A program made the translations under genes and the position numbers. Shown piece after piece: positions 40,390-51,569 of a stretch of DNA of 64,000 nucleotides. Each line of letters begins with the position of its first letter. Within the stretch, counting starts at the first letter, position 1. The notes below the pieces were generated by a model, which did no database searches, was not told where the DNA came from, and worked only from the letters and a program-made list of their open reading frames with translations. Origin of the DNA: Pseudomonas sp. Irchel 3E20 (lineage in GTDB: Bacteria; Pseudomonadota; Gammaproteobacteria; Pseudomonadales; Pseudomonadaceae); contig NZ_FYEE01000005.1 of the NCBI RefSeq assembly GCF_900187645.1, positions 372,001 through 436,000 on the forward strand, written 5' to 3'.

Positions 40390-43195
40390 GATAACCTTGG
40401 ATGCCTTGGTCGAGGAAACTCTCTACTTTGGCGCCGGTCACGCCGCCGAGTCCCTTGAGAACAATTTGGAGGAAGATGCCATGGTCGCCACGTTCGTTTT
40501 CCGGGGCTTCCTGGCTGAATTCGTCGTACTTGACCCAGTAACGGCTAATCAGGCGCAGTTTCCAGCAGCAGTTGTCGTACTCGAAACCACCGAAGGCTTC
40601 CAGGGTACGGTTGCGGTTGTAGTCATACTGCCAGCGGCTGATGGCGTTCCACTGCGGCACGATCGGCCAGATCACCGAGAAGTCGTGCTGTTGGATCTTG
40701 TAGTAGTCCTTCACATAGCCTGCAGTGCCAGGTGTGCCGTAGTCGCCGCCAAACTTCCAAGTACCGCTGTTCTGGTCATAGCGGATCTGGTCGTTGCGAT
40801 AGCGATAACCGGCGTTGATGACCTTGTTCGGGTTGTCTTCCGGCTGGTAGTGGAACATCGCGCTGCCGGAACGTGGGCTGCCGCTATCCGGGTCCCAGTT
40901 GTAGTCGGCGGTGGTGCGCCAGTCGCGGTTGAAGCGGAACTCGTATTCCAGTGCGTAAGGCGAGACGTTGGACTGTGCATCGTCGCGGGTCTTGGCATTG
41001 ATGCCTGGCAATTGAACTTCACGATCCTTGAAGTACAGGGCCTGGCCGATGCTGATGCGCTGGCGCTCAAAGCCGTTGTCTTCGATCCAGCGGTTGGTTA
41101 CGCCCAGGGACAGCTTGTTCTCATCGCCTACACGGTCGGAGCCGGAGAAGCGGTTGTCACGGAACAGCGAGGCGTAGTTGAAGGTGCTTTCGCCAGTATC
41201 GAATACCGGGATGTCTTCCTGGTTTTCTTCCGGGACGTATAGATAGAAGAGGCGCGGTTCAAGAGTTTGACGGTAGTTTTTGCCGAACCATTGAGTGTTA
41301 CGGTCGAAGTACAGGCCGCTGTCAACGCTGGCGATAGGTACGCCGCGGTTCTGAGAGCTACTGAAGTCTCCACCGATATAGTCTTCGCCTTTAAGAGCTG
41401 CTCTATTTTTGGCGGTTATGATGTCGCCTTTGCCTTTGCCATCGAGGCTCAGGTCGTACTGGGTGTACTTGTACTTGAGCGCAGGCTTGATGAAACCATA
41501 GGACCAGTTCAGCGGGAGACTGACAGTTGGCTCCAGATCCAGGCGGTTACCGTTTGCGCGAGCCAATCCACTGACATTTCTGTCCAGACGATAGACAGGA
41601 TCACCATTCGGTTTTTGCCACACACCATCTTCATTGGTGTAGATACCGTTGTTCAAATCCCGATCAAACCGCACGATTTCCGTGTTGTAAGCGAAATTGA
41701 AGCCGCCCGGGTGGACCGGCAGCGCACCATTGAAGGTGATCTGCGGCAAGCGGTTGTACGGCGTGATGTTGGAAACCGTCGCCAACTCGTAGGCCTGGGC
41801 GTTGATCCGGGCGGCGTAATTGTCGCCACGGTAGGTCACGGCGCCTTGCTGGTTGATAAAGGTACGGCTGTCTACGCCGATCTGATCGCTTTGCAGGTCC
41901 TGGAAGTAGTACGGGTCGCTGATCTTGGTGTAATCGACCTCGGTCATGACGCGCGAATCAAGACCACCCTTGTGCTGCCAGTTGAGCAGGTAGCGGGTCT
42001 TCTCGGAGTCGGACTGCTTCTTGCGGTCGTCGTTGTCGTCGTTGAGGTACGCGGCGCCGAACTGACCTTCGCTGCTTTTGGTCAGGTAGCGGAATTCGCC
42101 TTCCATCAACAGGCCGCGTTTGCTCATGTAGCGCGGGTACAACGTGGCATCGTAGTTGGGCGCGATGTTGAAGTAGTACGGCGTGACGAGCATAAAGCCC
42201 GTGTCGCTGCCGCTGCCGATGGTCGGCGGCAGGAAGCCGGACTGGCGACGGTCATCGATCGGGAAGTAGATGTACGGGGTGTACAGAACCGGGATGTCCT
42301 TGACGCGCAGCGTGACGTTGGTCGCGGTGCCGAAGCCAGTGGCCGGGTTCAGGGTGATGTTGTTGCCTTTGAGCTGCCAGGCGTTGCTGTTGGGTTCGCA
42401 CGAGGTGTACGTACCATCCTTGAGGCGGATGATCGCGTTCTCGGCACGCTTGGCGTACAGCGCGCTGCCGCGGATACGCGACTTGTGCAGCACGTACTCG
42501 GCGTTGTCGACCTTGGCTTCGCCGGTGTCGAGCTGGATGTCGGCGTGGTCGCCCACCAGCAGGGCACCGTTGTCACGGACGCGCACGTTGCCGTTGAGTT
42601 CACCACGGTTTTCGGCCTGATACAGGTTGGCCTCGTCGGCCTCCACCTGCATGCTGCCCTGGCGCATGACGACGTCACCGGCCAGGGTCGCGACCTGTTG
42701 TTCCTGCTCGTAACGCGATGCCTTGGCGCCGATGAAGGTCGGGGCATCACTTTTATTCGTCTTGTCATTCATGCCAGGACGAATCGGTTCGATATAGGAA
42801 CCAGAGCAATAAGGACCGGTCTCGGCCAGTTGCGCGGCGGTCAGTTGTTCACGCGGGACCCAGTCCAGGTGGCTGTAGTCGGCACTGCGCGACTTAAGGC
42901 CGCGGCCCTTGGCTTCGGTAACCAGCGTAGTTTGGGCGGCGGTTTCGCCACCGCTGCTGGTGCCGGCCGGGCTGTCGCCGCCCGAACTGAGCGCGGCACC
43001 GTCATGCACGGGGCGCGGCGGCAGTTGAGCCGCTGGAGCTTTAGGCGCGCAGTCCCAGGCACCCGAAGCAGAGACTGAGCAGTCATACTGTTCCGCGGCG
43101 ACCACGAACGAAGTGGCTAGAGGTTGCAGGGCCAGCAGACTGCCGGTAACCAACAACGGAAATTTTTTACGAAACGCGGGGGATTTCAATGCCAT
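40364..43195 (-). CDS. lptD: LPS-assembly outer membrane protein LptD
   Basis: 943 residues from [20 protein letters not shown]. Signal peptide (about 1-33), an N-terminal LptA-like beta-jellyroll (about 130-250) and a large C-terminal beta-barrel. With LptE it inserts LPS into the outer leaflet. Cysteines near the mature N-terminus (YDC, WDC) and the adjacent pair in [10 protein letters not shown] fit the inter-domain disulfides of the family. Starts further upstream were rejected because the signal peptide defines the N-terminus and they run towards the divergent amgK. Confidence 0.97.
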   Translation of the reverse strand: MALKSPAFRKKFPLLVTGSLLALQPLATSFVVAAEQYDCSVSASGAWDCAPKAPAAQLPPRPVHDGAALSSGGDSPAGTSSGGETAAQTTLVTEAKGRGLKSRSADYSHLDWVPREQLTAAQLAETGPYCSGSYIEPIRPGMNDKTNKSDAPTFIGAKASRYEQEQQVATLAGDVVMRQGSMQVEADEANLYQAENRGELNGNVRVRDNGALLVGDHADIQLDTGEAKVDNAEYVLHKSRIRGSALYAKRAENAIIRLKDGTYTSCEPNSNAWQLKGNNITLNPATGFGTATNVTLRVKDIPVLYTPYIYFPIDDRRQSGFLPPTIGSGSDTGFMLVTPYYFNIAPNYDATLYPRYMSKRGLLMEGEFRYLTKSSEGQFGAAYLNDDNDDRKKQSDSEKTRYLLNWQHKGGLDSRVMTEVDYTKISDPYYFQDLQSDQIGVDSRTFINQQGAVTYRGDNYAARINAQAYELATVSNITPYNRLPQITFNGALPVHPGGFNFAYNTEIVRFDRDLNNGIYTNEDGVWQKPNGDPVYRLDRNVSGLARANGNRLDLEPTVSLPLNWSYGFIKPALKYKYTQYDLSLDGKGKGDIITAKNRAALKGEDYIGGDFSSSQNRGVPIASVDSGLYFDRNTQWFGKNYRQTLEPRLFYLYVPEENQEDIPVFDTGESTFNYASLFRDNRFSGSDRVGDENKLSLGVTNRWIEDNGFERQRISIGQALYFKDREVQLPGINAKTRDDAQSNVSPYALEYEFRFNRDWRTTADYNWDPDSGSPRSGSAMFHYQPEDNPNKVINAGYRYRNDQIRYDQNSGTWKFGGDYGTPGTAGYVKDYYKIQQHDFSVIWPIVPQWNAISRWQYDYNRNRTLEAFGGFEYDNCCWKLRLISRYWVKYDEFSQEAPENERGDHGIFLQIVLKGLGGVTGAKVESFLDQGIQGYREREDQAF

Positions 43196-43325
43196 CTTAT
43201 TAGTCCGGGCTTCCTGCGTGCCATCTGCCCGCGGTGTGGGCCGCACGCCTCTCGATGGTCTGAAAAAGATGCTGGATAATAAAGCATGACCCGCTTGACG
43301 GCTAGCGCCGTCGGAGACCCTTGTA

Positions 43326-45016
<1,691 letters not shown>

Positions 45017-45017
45017 G

Positions 45018-45785
45018 ATGTTGTGGCCAGGGACTCTGATTGGAGCCGGAGCGGGTTTTGCCATTGCCAGCATTCCGGGGGCCATGTTGGGCGCTTTATT
45101 GGGGCAGGCGCTGGACCGGCGCCTGCAACTGCACAGTTGGGCCCATGTGCGCGAGCGGTTGGGCGGGCGCCCGGCGCTGCGCAATGACGAATTGTTGTTC
45201 GTGTTGCTGGGGCGTTTGGCCAAGAGTGACGGCCAGGTCGTCGATGGCCATATCCAGCAGGCACGCCAGGAAATGCGCGCCCTGAGCCTGAGCGAGCCGG
45301 CGCAGAAGCGTGCCATTGCGGCGTTCAATCGCGGCAAGGCTGGAGGGGATCGCCTGCGAGGCTATCTGCGCCACTTGCGGGCCCAGCCCCACGCGGCCGA
45401 GGGCGTGTTGCGCGCGTGTTGGCGCATGGTTTGGGCCGATGGCCGGATGGGCGCCGCCGAGCGTGAGTTGATCGCGGCGTGGGGCAAGTGGCTGGGCTGG
45501 ACGCCGCAGCAGGTGCAGGCGCTGGCCAGTGAATACGACCCGCAGCGCAAACCGCTTACCCACAGCACCGGGACTTATCAGGAGGCGTTGCGCCTGCTGG
45601 GCGTAACCTCCACCACTGAGCCTGCGCAGATCAAACGCGCCTACCGGCGCCTGCTCAGCCGCCATCACCCGGACAAGGTCGCCGGCACCGGCGCCACGGC
45701 GCAGCAAGTGCGCGAGGCGACGGAGAAAACCCGCGACTTGCACAGCGCCTATACGATGATTCGCCAGCGCCGGGATTTTCGGTAG
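45018..45785 (+). CDS. djlA: DjlA-like membrane-anchored J-domain protein
   Basis: 255 residues from MLWPGTLIGAGAGFAIASIP. A glycine-rich N-terminal membrane segment (about 4-28), a central TerB-like helical domain (about 55-160), and a C-terminal J domain with the HPD motif in RHHPDKVAG. It should stimulate DnaK ATPase at the inner membrane. The start follows the murU stop by one base. Confidence 0.92.
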   Translation: MLWPGTLIGAGAGFAIASIPGAMLGALLGQALDRRLQLHSWAHVRERLGGRPALRNDELLFVLLGRLAKSDGQVVDGHIQQARQEMRALSLSEPAQKRAIAAFNRGKAGGDRLRGYLRHLRAQPHAAEGVLRACWRMVWADGRMGAAERELIAAWGKWLGWTPQQVQALASEYDPQRKPLTHSTGTYQEALRLLGVTSTTEPAQIKRAYRRLLSRHHPDKVAGTGATAQQVREATEKTRDLHSAYTMIRQRRDFR

Positions 45786-45804
45786 GTCAGGTGCGCGCGA
45801 GTGT

Positions 45805-45923
45805 GTGTGGGAGCCCGCTCGCGATAGCGGTGGTTGGGCTTGGCTGTGCCGGCCTTATCGCGGGCAAGGCCGGCTCCCACTTTTCATTTTCCTCTGTGGG
45901 AACGAGCCTGCTCGCGATAGCGG
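45805..45923. repeat. Cluster of three REP palindromes
   Basis: REP units at 45805-45830 (plus), 45849-45880 (minus) and 45893-45923 (plus), between djlA and the convergent DUF3530 gene. The link TTTTCATTTTCCTCTGTGGG and the tail to about 45950 match the copies at 1610 and 54880, so this is part of the same repeat family. Confidence 0.8.
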
Positions 45924-45962
45924 CACTGGCAGTGGCAAGACAGTTTCCCACCGTGTTTTGAA

Positions 45963-46949
45963 TCAACCTTGCGTTGGCTGCGGGCTCAACCAACCCCGCA
46001 CCCGGCGGAACAGTTGTTCCTGTTCGGCGGCGCTGTTGCCGGGCAGGGTCTTGAGGGTGATCTGCTTGAAGTTCGCGGACTTGCTGCGCTTGCTGGCCTG
46101 GGCGCGTTCCCGGGCGGCGCTGCGCGCCAGCTCGGTGTCTTTGTAGAAAATATCGGCGATGGCCACTTTCAGGGTTGGGGTCAGCTCGACCAGAGGCGGC
46201 TGGGCGTTGATCGGGGCCTTGGCGGCGATCATCAGCAGTTTTTCGATTTGCGGCGGTTGTTTTTCGCTCAGGTAGCGGGCCGCCCAATAGGCGCCGGTGC
46301 CGTGGCCCAGTAGCACGATGCTGCGGGCGTTTTGCTGCTCGGCGTAGGCGATGGCGGCATCGATGCGGGCGAAGATGCGCTCGGCGTCGGCCTTGATCGT
46401 GTCGGTGACCGGTTCGGGGCTGTCAGCCAGGGGCGCTTCACCGCCGGCAGCCTGTTCGATGGGCGGCGCGGTGGCAGCGTCCTTGCTGCTGGTGTCGGCG
46501 CTTACGGCGGGCGGGGCGGCTTCTACCACCCGGGCTTGGCTGGCGTTGCTCAACAGGTCAGGCAGGGTCAGGCTCAGGCTGCTCCACGCGGCATCGGGCA
46601 ATTTGGTGCGCAAAGGGCCGATAACTTGCGGCCAGTCAGCCGTTTCGCCCGCGCCTGGGACGATAATCACCGCGCCCTTGGGCTCGCCGGCGTTGGCCGG
46701 TTTCCACAGGGCCAGGAAAGTATCGCTACCGGTTTGTAGCTGTTGCTGCTCCTGGGCGGGAATAATTCGCTCAAGTGCGGCGGCATCTTCCTGACTACGC
46801 TCTAGCAGCGGCTGGCGCTGGGGGGCTGGTTCTTCGACGGGTTTTTCCGTGGCGGCGGGCGCTGGGTCGGCGGCCTGCACGGAAAAGGCACAGGGCAGGA
46901 TCAGCGACAGGCACAATGCTGGCAGTGCCGAGCGGTAGACAGGGGGCAT
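45963..46949 (-). CDS. DUF3530 family secreted protein (alpha/beta-hydrolase-like)
   Basis: 328 residues. A signal peptide (about 1-26, ends FSVQA-ADP), a Pro/Glu-rich stretch, then a domain resembling alpha/beta hydrolases: AVIIVPGAGETADWP, and RSIVLLGHGTGAYWAARYL, where the usual nucleophile position of G-x-S-x-G reads GHGTG, so Thr stands where Ser is expected. A tail rich in Lys and Arg follows. The function is unknown. It is divergent from agtS across 74 bases. Confidence 0.85.
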   Translation of the reverse strand: MPPVYRSALPALCLSLILPCAFSVQAADPAPAATEKPVEEPAPQRQPLLERSQEDAAALERIIPAQEQQQLQTGSDTFLALWKPANAGEPKGAVIIVPGAGETADWPQVIGPLRTKLPDAAWSSLSLTLPDLLSNASQARVVEAAPPAVSADTSSKDAATAPPIEQAAGGEAPLADSPEPVTDTIKADAERIFARIDAAIAYAEQQNARSIVLLGHGTGAYWAARYLSEKQPPQIEKLLMIAAKAPINAQPPLVELTPTLKVAIADIFYKDTELARSAARERAQASKRSKSANFKQITLKTLPGNSAAEQEQLFRRVRGWLSPQPTQG

Positions 46950-47023
46950 CGGATTTTCCAGGCCAGAAATATTCCCGGCAGCCTAATGGGTTGGTCAGTA
47001 TTTGTCAGTGTGCGAGCGTTCAG

Positions 47024-49417
47024 ATGATGCGTTATTGCTGCCTTTGGGTTATCGGCTGTTTTGTTTTTCCCTTGATGGCGTGGGCCGCGCCCGAGCCACC
47101 CGTGGCGTTGGCGCCGTTGAATGCCGAGCAGCGCCAATGGCTGGCCGAGCACCGCGAGCTGCGCGTGGGCGTGGTGCTGCAAGCGCCTTACGCGCAATTC
47201 GACCGGCGCCTGCAACGCCTGTCCGGGGCCAACGTGGAACTGATGCAGTGGCTGGCCAAGTCCCTGGAGGTGGAACTCACCTGGCGCAACTTCAACGACC
47301 AGGCGCAACTGGACGCGGCGGTGCGCAACGGCGAAATCGACCTCGCCCCGGGCCTAAGCCAGACCCCGGCGGGCCTGCGTTTGTGGCATTTTTCCGACCC
47401 CTACATGCGTGTGGCGCAGTTGATCGTCAGCGAGGGCAAGGGCGCCGGCGCGGTGGAGCTGGAGAAACTCGACAACCAGGCCCGCGTCGCCGTGCGCATG
47501 CCCAGCACCGTGGCCGACTATTTGCGCACCACCTACAGCCACCTCAACCTGCAAGGCGTGCCGCTGGAGCGCCAGGCCCTGCAACTGCTGCTTAGCCAGC
47601 AGGCGCGCTACGCGGTGGTGGACGAGGCGCAGCTCAGCCGCCTGTCGGTGGAGCCGGAGTTCGCCGGGTTGGCGGTGGTCGGTGATATCGGTTTGCCGCA
47701 GTTGCTGCGTATCGCCACGCGCCGCGACTGGCCGCAGCTCTCGGCGGTTGTCGAAAGCGCACTGCACGCCATCCCTGCGCGCAACCTGGAGCAACTGCAC
47801 AACCGCTGGCTGCAACCCAAGTACCCGCGCCTGACCGAATCCCGCGGGTTTTGGCAGAACCTGTGCCTGTTGCTGGGGGCGTTGCTGCTCAGTTGCATGG
47901 CCATCGTGACGTGGCAGCGGCGCCAGCAGCACAGCCTGGAGCAACGCCTGCTGGCGGCCAAGGCCGATATTGCCCAGCGCGAGGCCAGCGAAGAAGCGCT
48001 GCGCCTGACCCAGTTTTCCATCGACCAAAGCACCGTGGGCATCCTTTGGGTCAATTGGGACAGCCACGTGCGCTACGCCAACCGGGCGGCGCAAACCATG
48101 CTCGGCTACCCCGACGGCGGTGTGATCGACCGGCCGCTGATCGACTTCGAGCCGGGCCTGCACATGGACCGCTGGTTGACCCTGTGGAAGCGCGCCCGCG
48201 CCAGCGAGGACGGGCCGCAAACCTTTGAGAGCAACTGCGTGCGCGCCGATGGCAGCATTCTGCCGGCGGACGTTTCCCTGAGTTTCTTGCGCTTTGGCGG
48301 CGGCGAATACCTGGTGGTGTACCTCAACGACGTCACCGAGCGCCGCCGCGCCCTCGCCGCGTTGCAGGAGAGCGACGCGCGGCTGCAAGGCATCGCGGCG
48401 AACGTGCCGGGGTTGGTGTTCCGCCTGGAGCGGGCGCCGGTGACCGGCCAGATCGACTTTGCCTACATCAGCGAAGGCAGCGAGAGCCTGGTGGGTTACT
48501 CGCCGGCCGTGCTGCGCCACCGCGACATGGGCTTGCGCAGCCTCGTCCACCCCGACGACAAGGCCAGTTATCACCGCACCCAGGACCAGGCCCTGGACAC
48601 CGACAGCGACTGGTCGTGGCAGGGCCGTATCGTCACCCGCCAGGGCGGCCAGCGCTGGGCCGAGATCAAGGCCATCACCCGGCGCCTGGAGGATGGCGCG
48701 GTGGTGTGGGACGGCATCGTCTGGGACATCAGCGAGAGCAAGCGCATCGAGCTGGAGCTGGCCAGCTCCCGCGAGCAATTGCGCGAGTTGTCGGCGCACC
48801 TGGAGAGCGTGCGCGAAGAAGAAAAAGCCCGGATCGCCCGGGAAGTGCACGACGAACTGGGGCAGATGCTCACCGTGCTGAAGCTGGAAACCTCCATGTG
48901 CGAACTGGCCTACGCCCAGCTCGACCCGGGGCTACACGAACGCCTCAACAGCATGAAACGCCTGATCGCCCAGCTCTTCCAACTGGTGCGCGACGTGGCC
49001 ACGGCGCTGCGCCCACCGATCCTCGATGCCGGGATCGCTTCGGCCATTGAATGGCAGGCGCGCCGGTTCGAGGCGCGCACCCAGATCCCGTGCCTGGTGC
49101 AGGTGCCGGACAACCTGCCGGCCCTCAGCGACGCCAAGGCCATTGGCTTGTTCCGCATCCTTCAGGAGGCATTGACCAACGTCATGCGCCACGCTCAAGC
49201 GCATACTGTCGAATTGACATTGACCCTGGAGGGTGGTGATTTGTGCCTCTGCGTTAGCGATGACGGCGTAGGATTCATCGCCCCTCTCGGTAGGCCAACA
49301 TCTTTTGGTGTGGTAGGTATGCGCGAACGGGTGCTGATTATGGGCGGTAGCCTGAACCTGGACAGCGAACCGGGGGAGGGTACGACCTTGAGTGTGCGGG
49401 TGCCGGTGGATGGGTAG
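47024..49417 (+). CDS. agtS: Sensor histidine kinase AgtS (SBP-PAS-NarL-type kinase)
   Basis: 797 residues from MMRYCCLWVIGCFVFPLMAW. Signal peptide, periplasmic SBP_bac_3 ligand domain (about 30-265), membrane segment (about 285-305), two PAS domains (about 335-590), then a NarL-type HisKA_3 dimerisation helix with His609 in REVHDELGQMLTV and a HATPase end (GVVGMRER). Position before a LuxR-type regulator and an ABC transporter matches P. aeruginosa agtS (PA0600), which governs 5-aminovalerate/GABA uptake. The start 249 bases upstream was rejected because it puts the signal peptide internally. Confidence 0.88.
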   Translation: MMRYCCLWVIGCFVFPLMAWAAPEPPVALAPLNAEQRQWLAEHRELRVGVVLQAPYAQFDRRLQRLSGANVELMQWLAKSLEVELTWRNFNDQAQLDAAVRNGEIDLAPGLSQTPAGLRLWHFSDPYMRVAQLIVSEGKGAGAVELEKLDNQARVAVRMPSTVADYLRTTYSHLNLQGVPLERQALQLLLSQQARYAVVDEAQLSRLSVEPEFAGLAVVGDIGLPQLLRIATRRDWPQLSAVVESALHAIPARNLEQLHNRWLQPKYPRLTESRGFWQNLCLLLGALLLSCMAIVTWQRRQQHSLEQRLLAAKADIAQREASEEALRLTQFSIDQSTVGILWVNWDSHVRYANRAAQTMLGYPDGGVIDRPLIDFEPGLHMDRWLTLWKRARASEDGPQTFESNCVRADGSILPADVSLSFLRFGGGEYLVVYLNDVTERRRALAALQESDARLQGIAANVPGLVFRLERAPVTGQIDFAYISEGSESLVGYSPAVLRHRDMGLRSLVHPDDKASYHRTQDQALDTDSDWSWQGRIVTRQGGQRWAEIKAITRRLEDGAVVWDGIVWDISESKRIELELASSREQLRELSAHLESVREEEKARIAREVHDELGQMLTVLKLETSMCELAYAQLDPGLHERLNSMKRLIAQLFQLVRDVATALRPPILDAGIASAIEWQARRFEARTQIPCLVQVPDNLPALSDAKAIGLFRILQEALTNVMRHAQAHTVELTLTLEGGDLCLCVSDDGVGFIAPLGRPTSFGVVGMRERVLIMGGSLNLDSEPGEGTTLSVRVPVDG

Positions 49418-49486
49418 GTGCCCCCACAGCCGCTGATCTCCCCTACGAAGCGGTACTCGCCATCAGACCAATAAAAGGAAACCCCT

Positions 49487-50116
49487 GTGATCCGTGTACT
49501 GGTAGCCGAAGACCACACCATCGTGCGTGAGGGCATCAAGCAGTTGATTGGCCTGGCCAAGGACTTGCTGGTGGTGGGGGAGGCGAGCAATGGCGAGCAG
49601 TTGCTCGAAACCCTACGCCACGTGCCCTGCGAAGTGGTGCTGCTGGATATCTCCATGCCCGGCGTCAATGGCTTGGAGGCGATCCCGCGGATCCGTGCGC
49701 TGAACAACCCGCCGGCGATCCTGGTGTTGTCCATGCACGACGAAGCGCAAATGGCCGCGCGGGCGTTGAAGGTGGGCGCGGCCGGCTACGCCACCAAGGA
49801 CAGCGACCCGGCGCTGCTGCTCACGGCCATCCGCAAGGTGGCGGCGGGCGGGCGCTACATCGACCCGGATCTGGCCGACCGCATGGTTTTCGAGGTGGGC
49901 CTGACGGACTCGCGGCCCCTGCATTCGTTGTTGTCCGAGCGCGAATTCTCGGTGTTCGAGCGCCTGGCCCAGGGCGCCAACGTCAACGACATCGCCCAGC
50001 AACTGGCCCTGAGCAGCAAGACCATCAGTACCCACAAGGCGCGGTTGATGCAGAAACTCAACATCACCTCCCTGGCCGAACTGGTGAAGTACGCCATGGA
50101 ACACAAGCTGCTGTAG
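49487..50116 (+). CDS. agtR: LuxR-family response regulator AgtR
   Basis: 209 residues, GTG start at 49487 with AAAAGGA upstream. Receiver domain with phospho-acceptor Asp54 (VVLLDISMPG) and a C-terminal LuxR helix-turn-helix (NDIAQQLALSSKTISTHKAR). It pairs with the kinase 69 bases upstream. The expected target is the agtABCD promoter, where a perfect dyad is found at 50263-50282. Confidence 0.9.
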   Translation: MIRVLVAEDHTIVREGIKQLIGLAKDLLVVGEASNGEQLLETLRHVPCEVVLLDISMPGVNGLEAIPRIRALNNPPAILVLSMHDEAQMAARALKVGAAGYATKDSDPALLLTAIRKVAAGGRYIDPDLADRMVFEVGLTDSRPLHSLLSEREFSVFERLAQGANVNDIAQQLALSSKTISTHKARLMQKLNITSLAELVKYAMEHKLL

Positions 50117-50136
50117 ATAGCAGGTGGGCTGAGGAC

Positions 50137-50162
50137 GCCATCGCCAGCAGGCTCGCTCCCAC
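50137..50162 (-). repeat. Single REP unit after agtR
   Basis: One minus-orientation REP (GCCATCGCCAGCAGGCTCGC...) begins 21 bases after the agtR stop. It can form a hairpin and may end the agtSR transcript. Confidence 0.7.
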
Positions 50163-50262
50163 AAAAAATCTCTCAGTTATCCATTTGCGACATCCTCCAA
50201 CCCCCCGCGCTTGCAGCTTGCCGCTCAATACGTGCGTCTGCTCTTACCTAATCCCGCCATCC

Positions 50263-50282
50263 GTGTAGGGCGTTCCCTACAC
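50263..50282. promoter_or_regulatory. Perfect dyad upstream of agtA, candidate AgtR site
   Basis: GTGTAGGG-CGTT-CCCTACAC, 8+8 bases, centred about 125 bases before the agtA start in the 281-base agtR-agtA gap. A related half-site (CCTACGCC) follows at 50314-50321. The position suits an activator of the LuxR class; binding is inferred. Confidence 0.5.
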
Positions 50283-50397
50283 TGAAATTTCCATAGGGCC
50301 TAGGCGAATCTCTCCTACGCCCCGATTTGCCGGTGTTTGCGCCTCCTCTAGTCTGGGTCCATGGCAGTCCCAACGATCAAGAACAAAAGGTGCGGGT

Positions 50398-51522
50398 ATG
50401 AGCGAGGTCGATTCAAGCGCTGTGGCCAATGACGTGCTGGTCAGCTTTCGTGGCGTGCAAAAGAGCTATGACGGCGAGAACCTGATCGTCAAAGACCTCA
50501 ACCTGGAAATCCGCAAGGGCGAGTTCCTCACCCTGCTCGGGCCTTCGGGGTCGGGCAAAACCACCAGCCTGATGATGTTGGCCGGGTTCGAGACGCCCAC
50601 CAGCGGCGAGATCCAGCTCGCCGGGCGCGCCATTAACAACGTGCCGCCGCACAAGCGCGATATCGGCATGGTGTTCCAGAACTACGCGCTGTTCCCCCAC
50701 ATGACCGTGGCCGAGAACCTGGCGTTCCCACTGTCGGTGCGCGGTTTCAACAAGACCGACACCAGCGAGCGGGTCAAACGGGTGCTGAGCATGGTGCAAC
50801 TCGATGCCTTCGCCCAGCGCTACCCGGCGCAACTCTCCGGTGGCCAGCAGCAGCGGGTTGCACTGGCCCGGGCGTTGGTGTTCGAGCCGCAACTGGTGCT
50901 GATGGACGAACCCCTCGGCGCGTTGGACAAACAACTGCGCGAACACATGCAGATGGAAATCAAGCACCTGCACGAGCGCCTCGGCCTGACCGTGGTGTAC
51001 GTGACCCACGACCAGGGCGAAGCCCTGACCATGTCGGACCGGGTAGCGGTGTTCCACCAGGGCGAAATCCAACAGATCGCCGCCCCGCGCACCCTCTACG
51101 AAGAGCCCAAGAACACCTTCGTCGCCAACTTCATCGGCGAAAACAACCGCCTCAATGGCCGCTTGCACAGCCAGGACGGCGAGCGCTGCGTGGTCGAACT
51201 GGTCCGTGGCGAGAAGGTCGAGGCGCTGGCGGTCAACGTCGGCAAGCCTGGCGAGCCGGTGACCCTGTCGGTGCGCCCGGAGCGGGTCAGCCTCAACGGC
51301 GCCAGCGCCAGCTGCACCAACCGTTTTTCCGGGCGGGTGGCCGAGTTCATCTACTTGGGCGACCACGTCCGCGTTCGCTTGGAAGTCTGCGGCAAGACCG
51401 ACTTCTTCGTGAAACAACCGATTGCCGAACTGGACCCGACGCTGGCAGTCGGCGATGTGGTTCCGCTTGGCTGGCAGGTGGAGCACGTTCGCGCGCTCGA
51501 CCCACTTCTAGAGGCGAACTGA
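50398..51522 (+). CDS. agtA: ABC transporter ATPase AgtA (5-aminovalerate/GABA uptake)
   Basis: 374 residues. Walker A GPSGSGKT at 48-55, signature LSGGQQQR at 146-153, Walker B VLMDE at 167-171 and a C-terminal TOBE domain place it with the PotA/SpuF polyamine-type importers. Gene order regulator-ATPase-binding protein-two permeases equals P. aeruginosa agtABCD (PA0603-PA0606), shown to import 4-aminobutyrate and 5-aminovalerate. Confidence 0.9.
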   Translation: MSEVDSSAVANDVLVSFRGVQKSYDGENLIVKDLNLEIRKGEFLTLLGPSGSGKTTSLMMLAGFETPTSGEIQLAGRAINNVPPHKRDIGMVFQNYALFPHMTVAENLAFPLSVRGFNKTDTSERVKRVLSMVQLDAFAQRYPAQLSGGQQQRVALARALVFEPQLVLMDEPLGALDKQLREHMQMEIKHLHERLGLTVVYVTHDQGEALTMSDRVAVFHQGEIQQIAAPRTLYEEPKNTFVANFIGENNRLNGRLHSQDGERCVVELVRGEKVEALAVNVGKPGEPVTLSVRPERVSLNGASASCTNRFSGRVAEFIYLGDHVRVRLEVCGKTDFFVKQPIAELDPTLAVGDVVPLGWQVEHVRALDPLLEAN

Positions 51523-51569
51523 TCGCCCACAGGCTTTACCCCCAACCCTGCACGTGGAGAGAACAATAA

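Noticed and set aside
41267..43078. 603-codon frame opposite lptD
   Set aside because: Antisense of lptD with no recognisable domain.
45805..45923. Repeated 30-base units as a CRISPR array
   Set aside because: Units alternate in orientation, are palindromic and lack regular unique spacers; they are REP elements.
47354..48850. 498-codon frame opposite agtS
   Set aside because: Antisense shadow of the sensor kinase, His- and Gln-rich without motifs.
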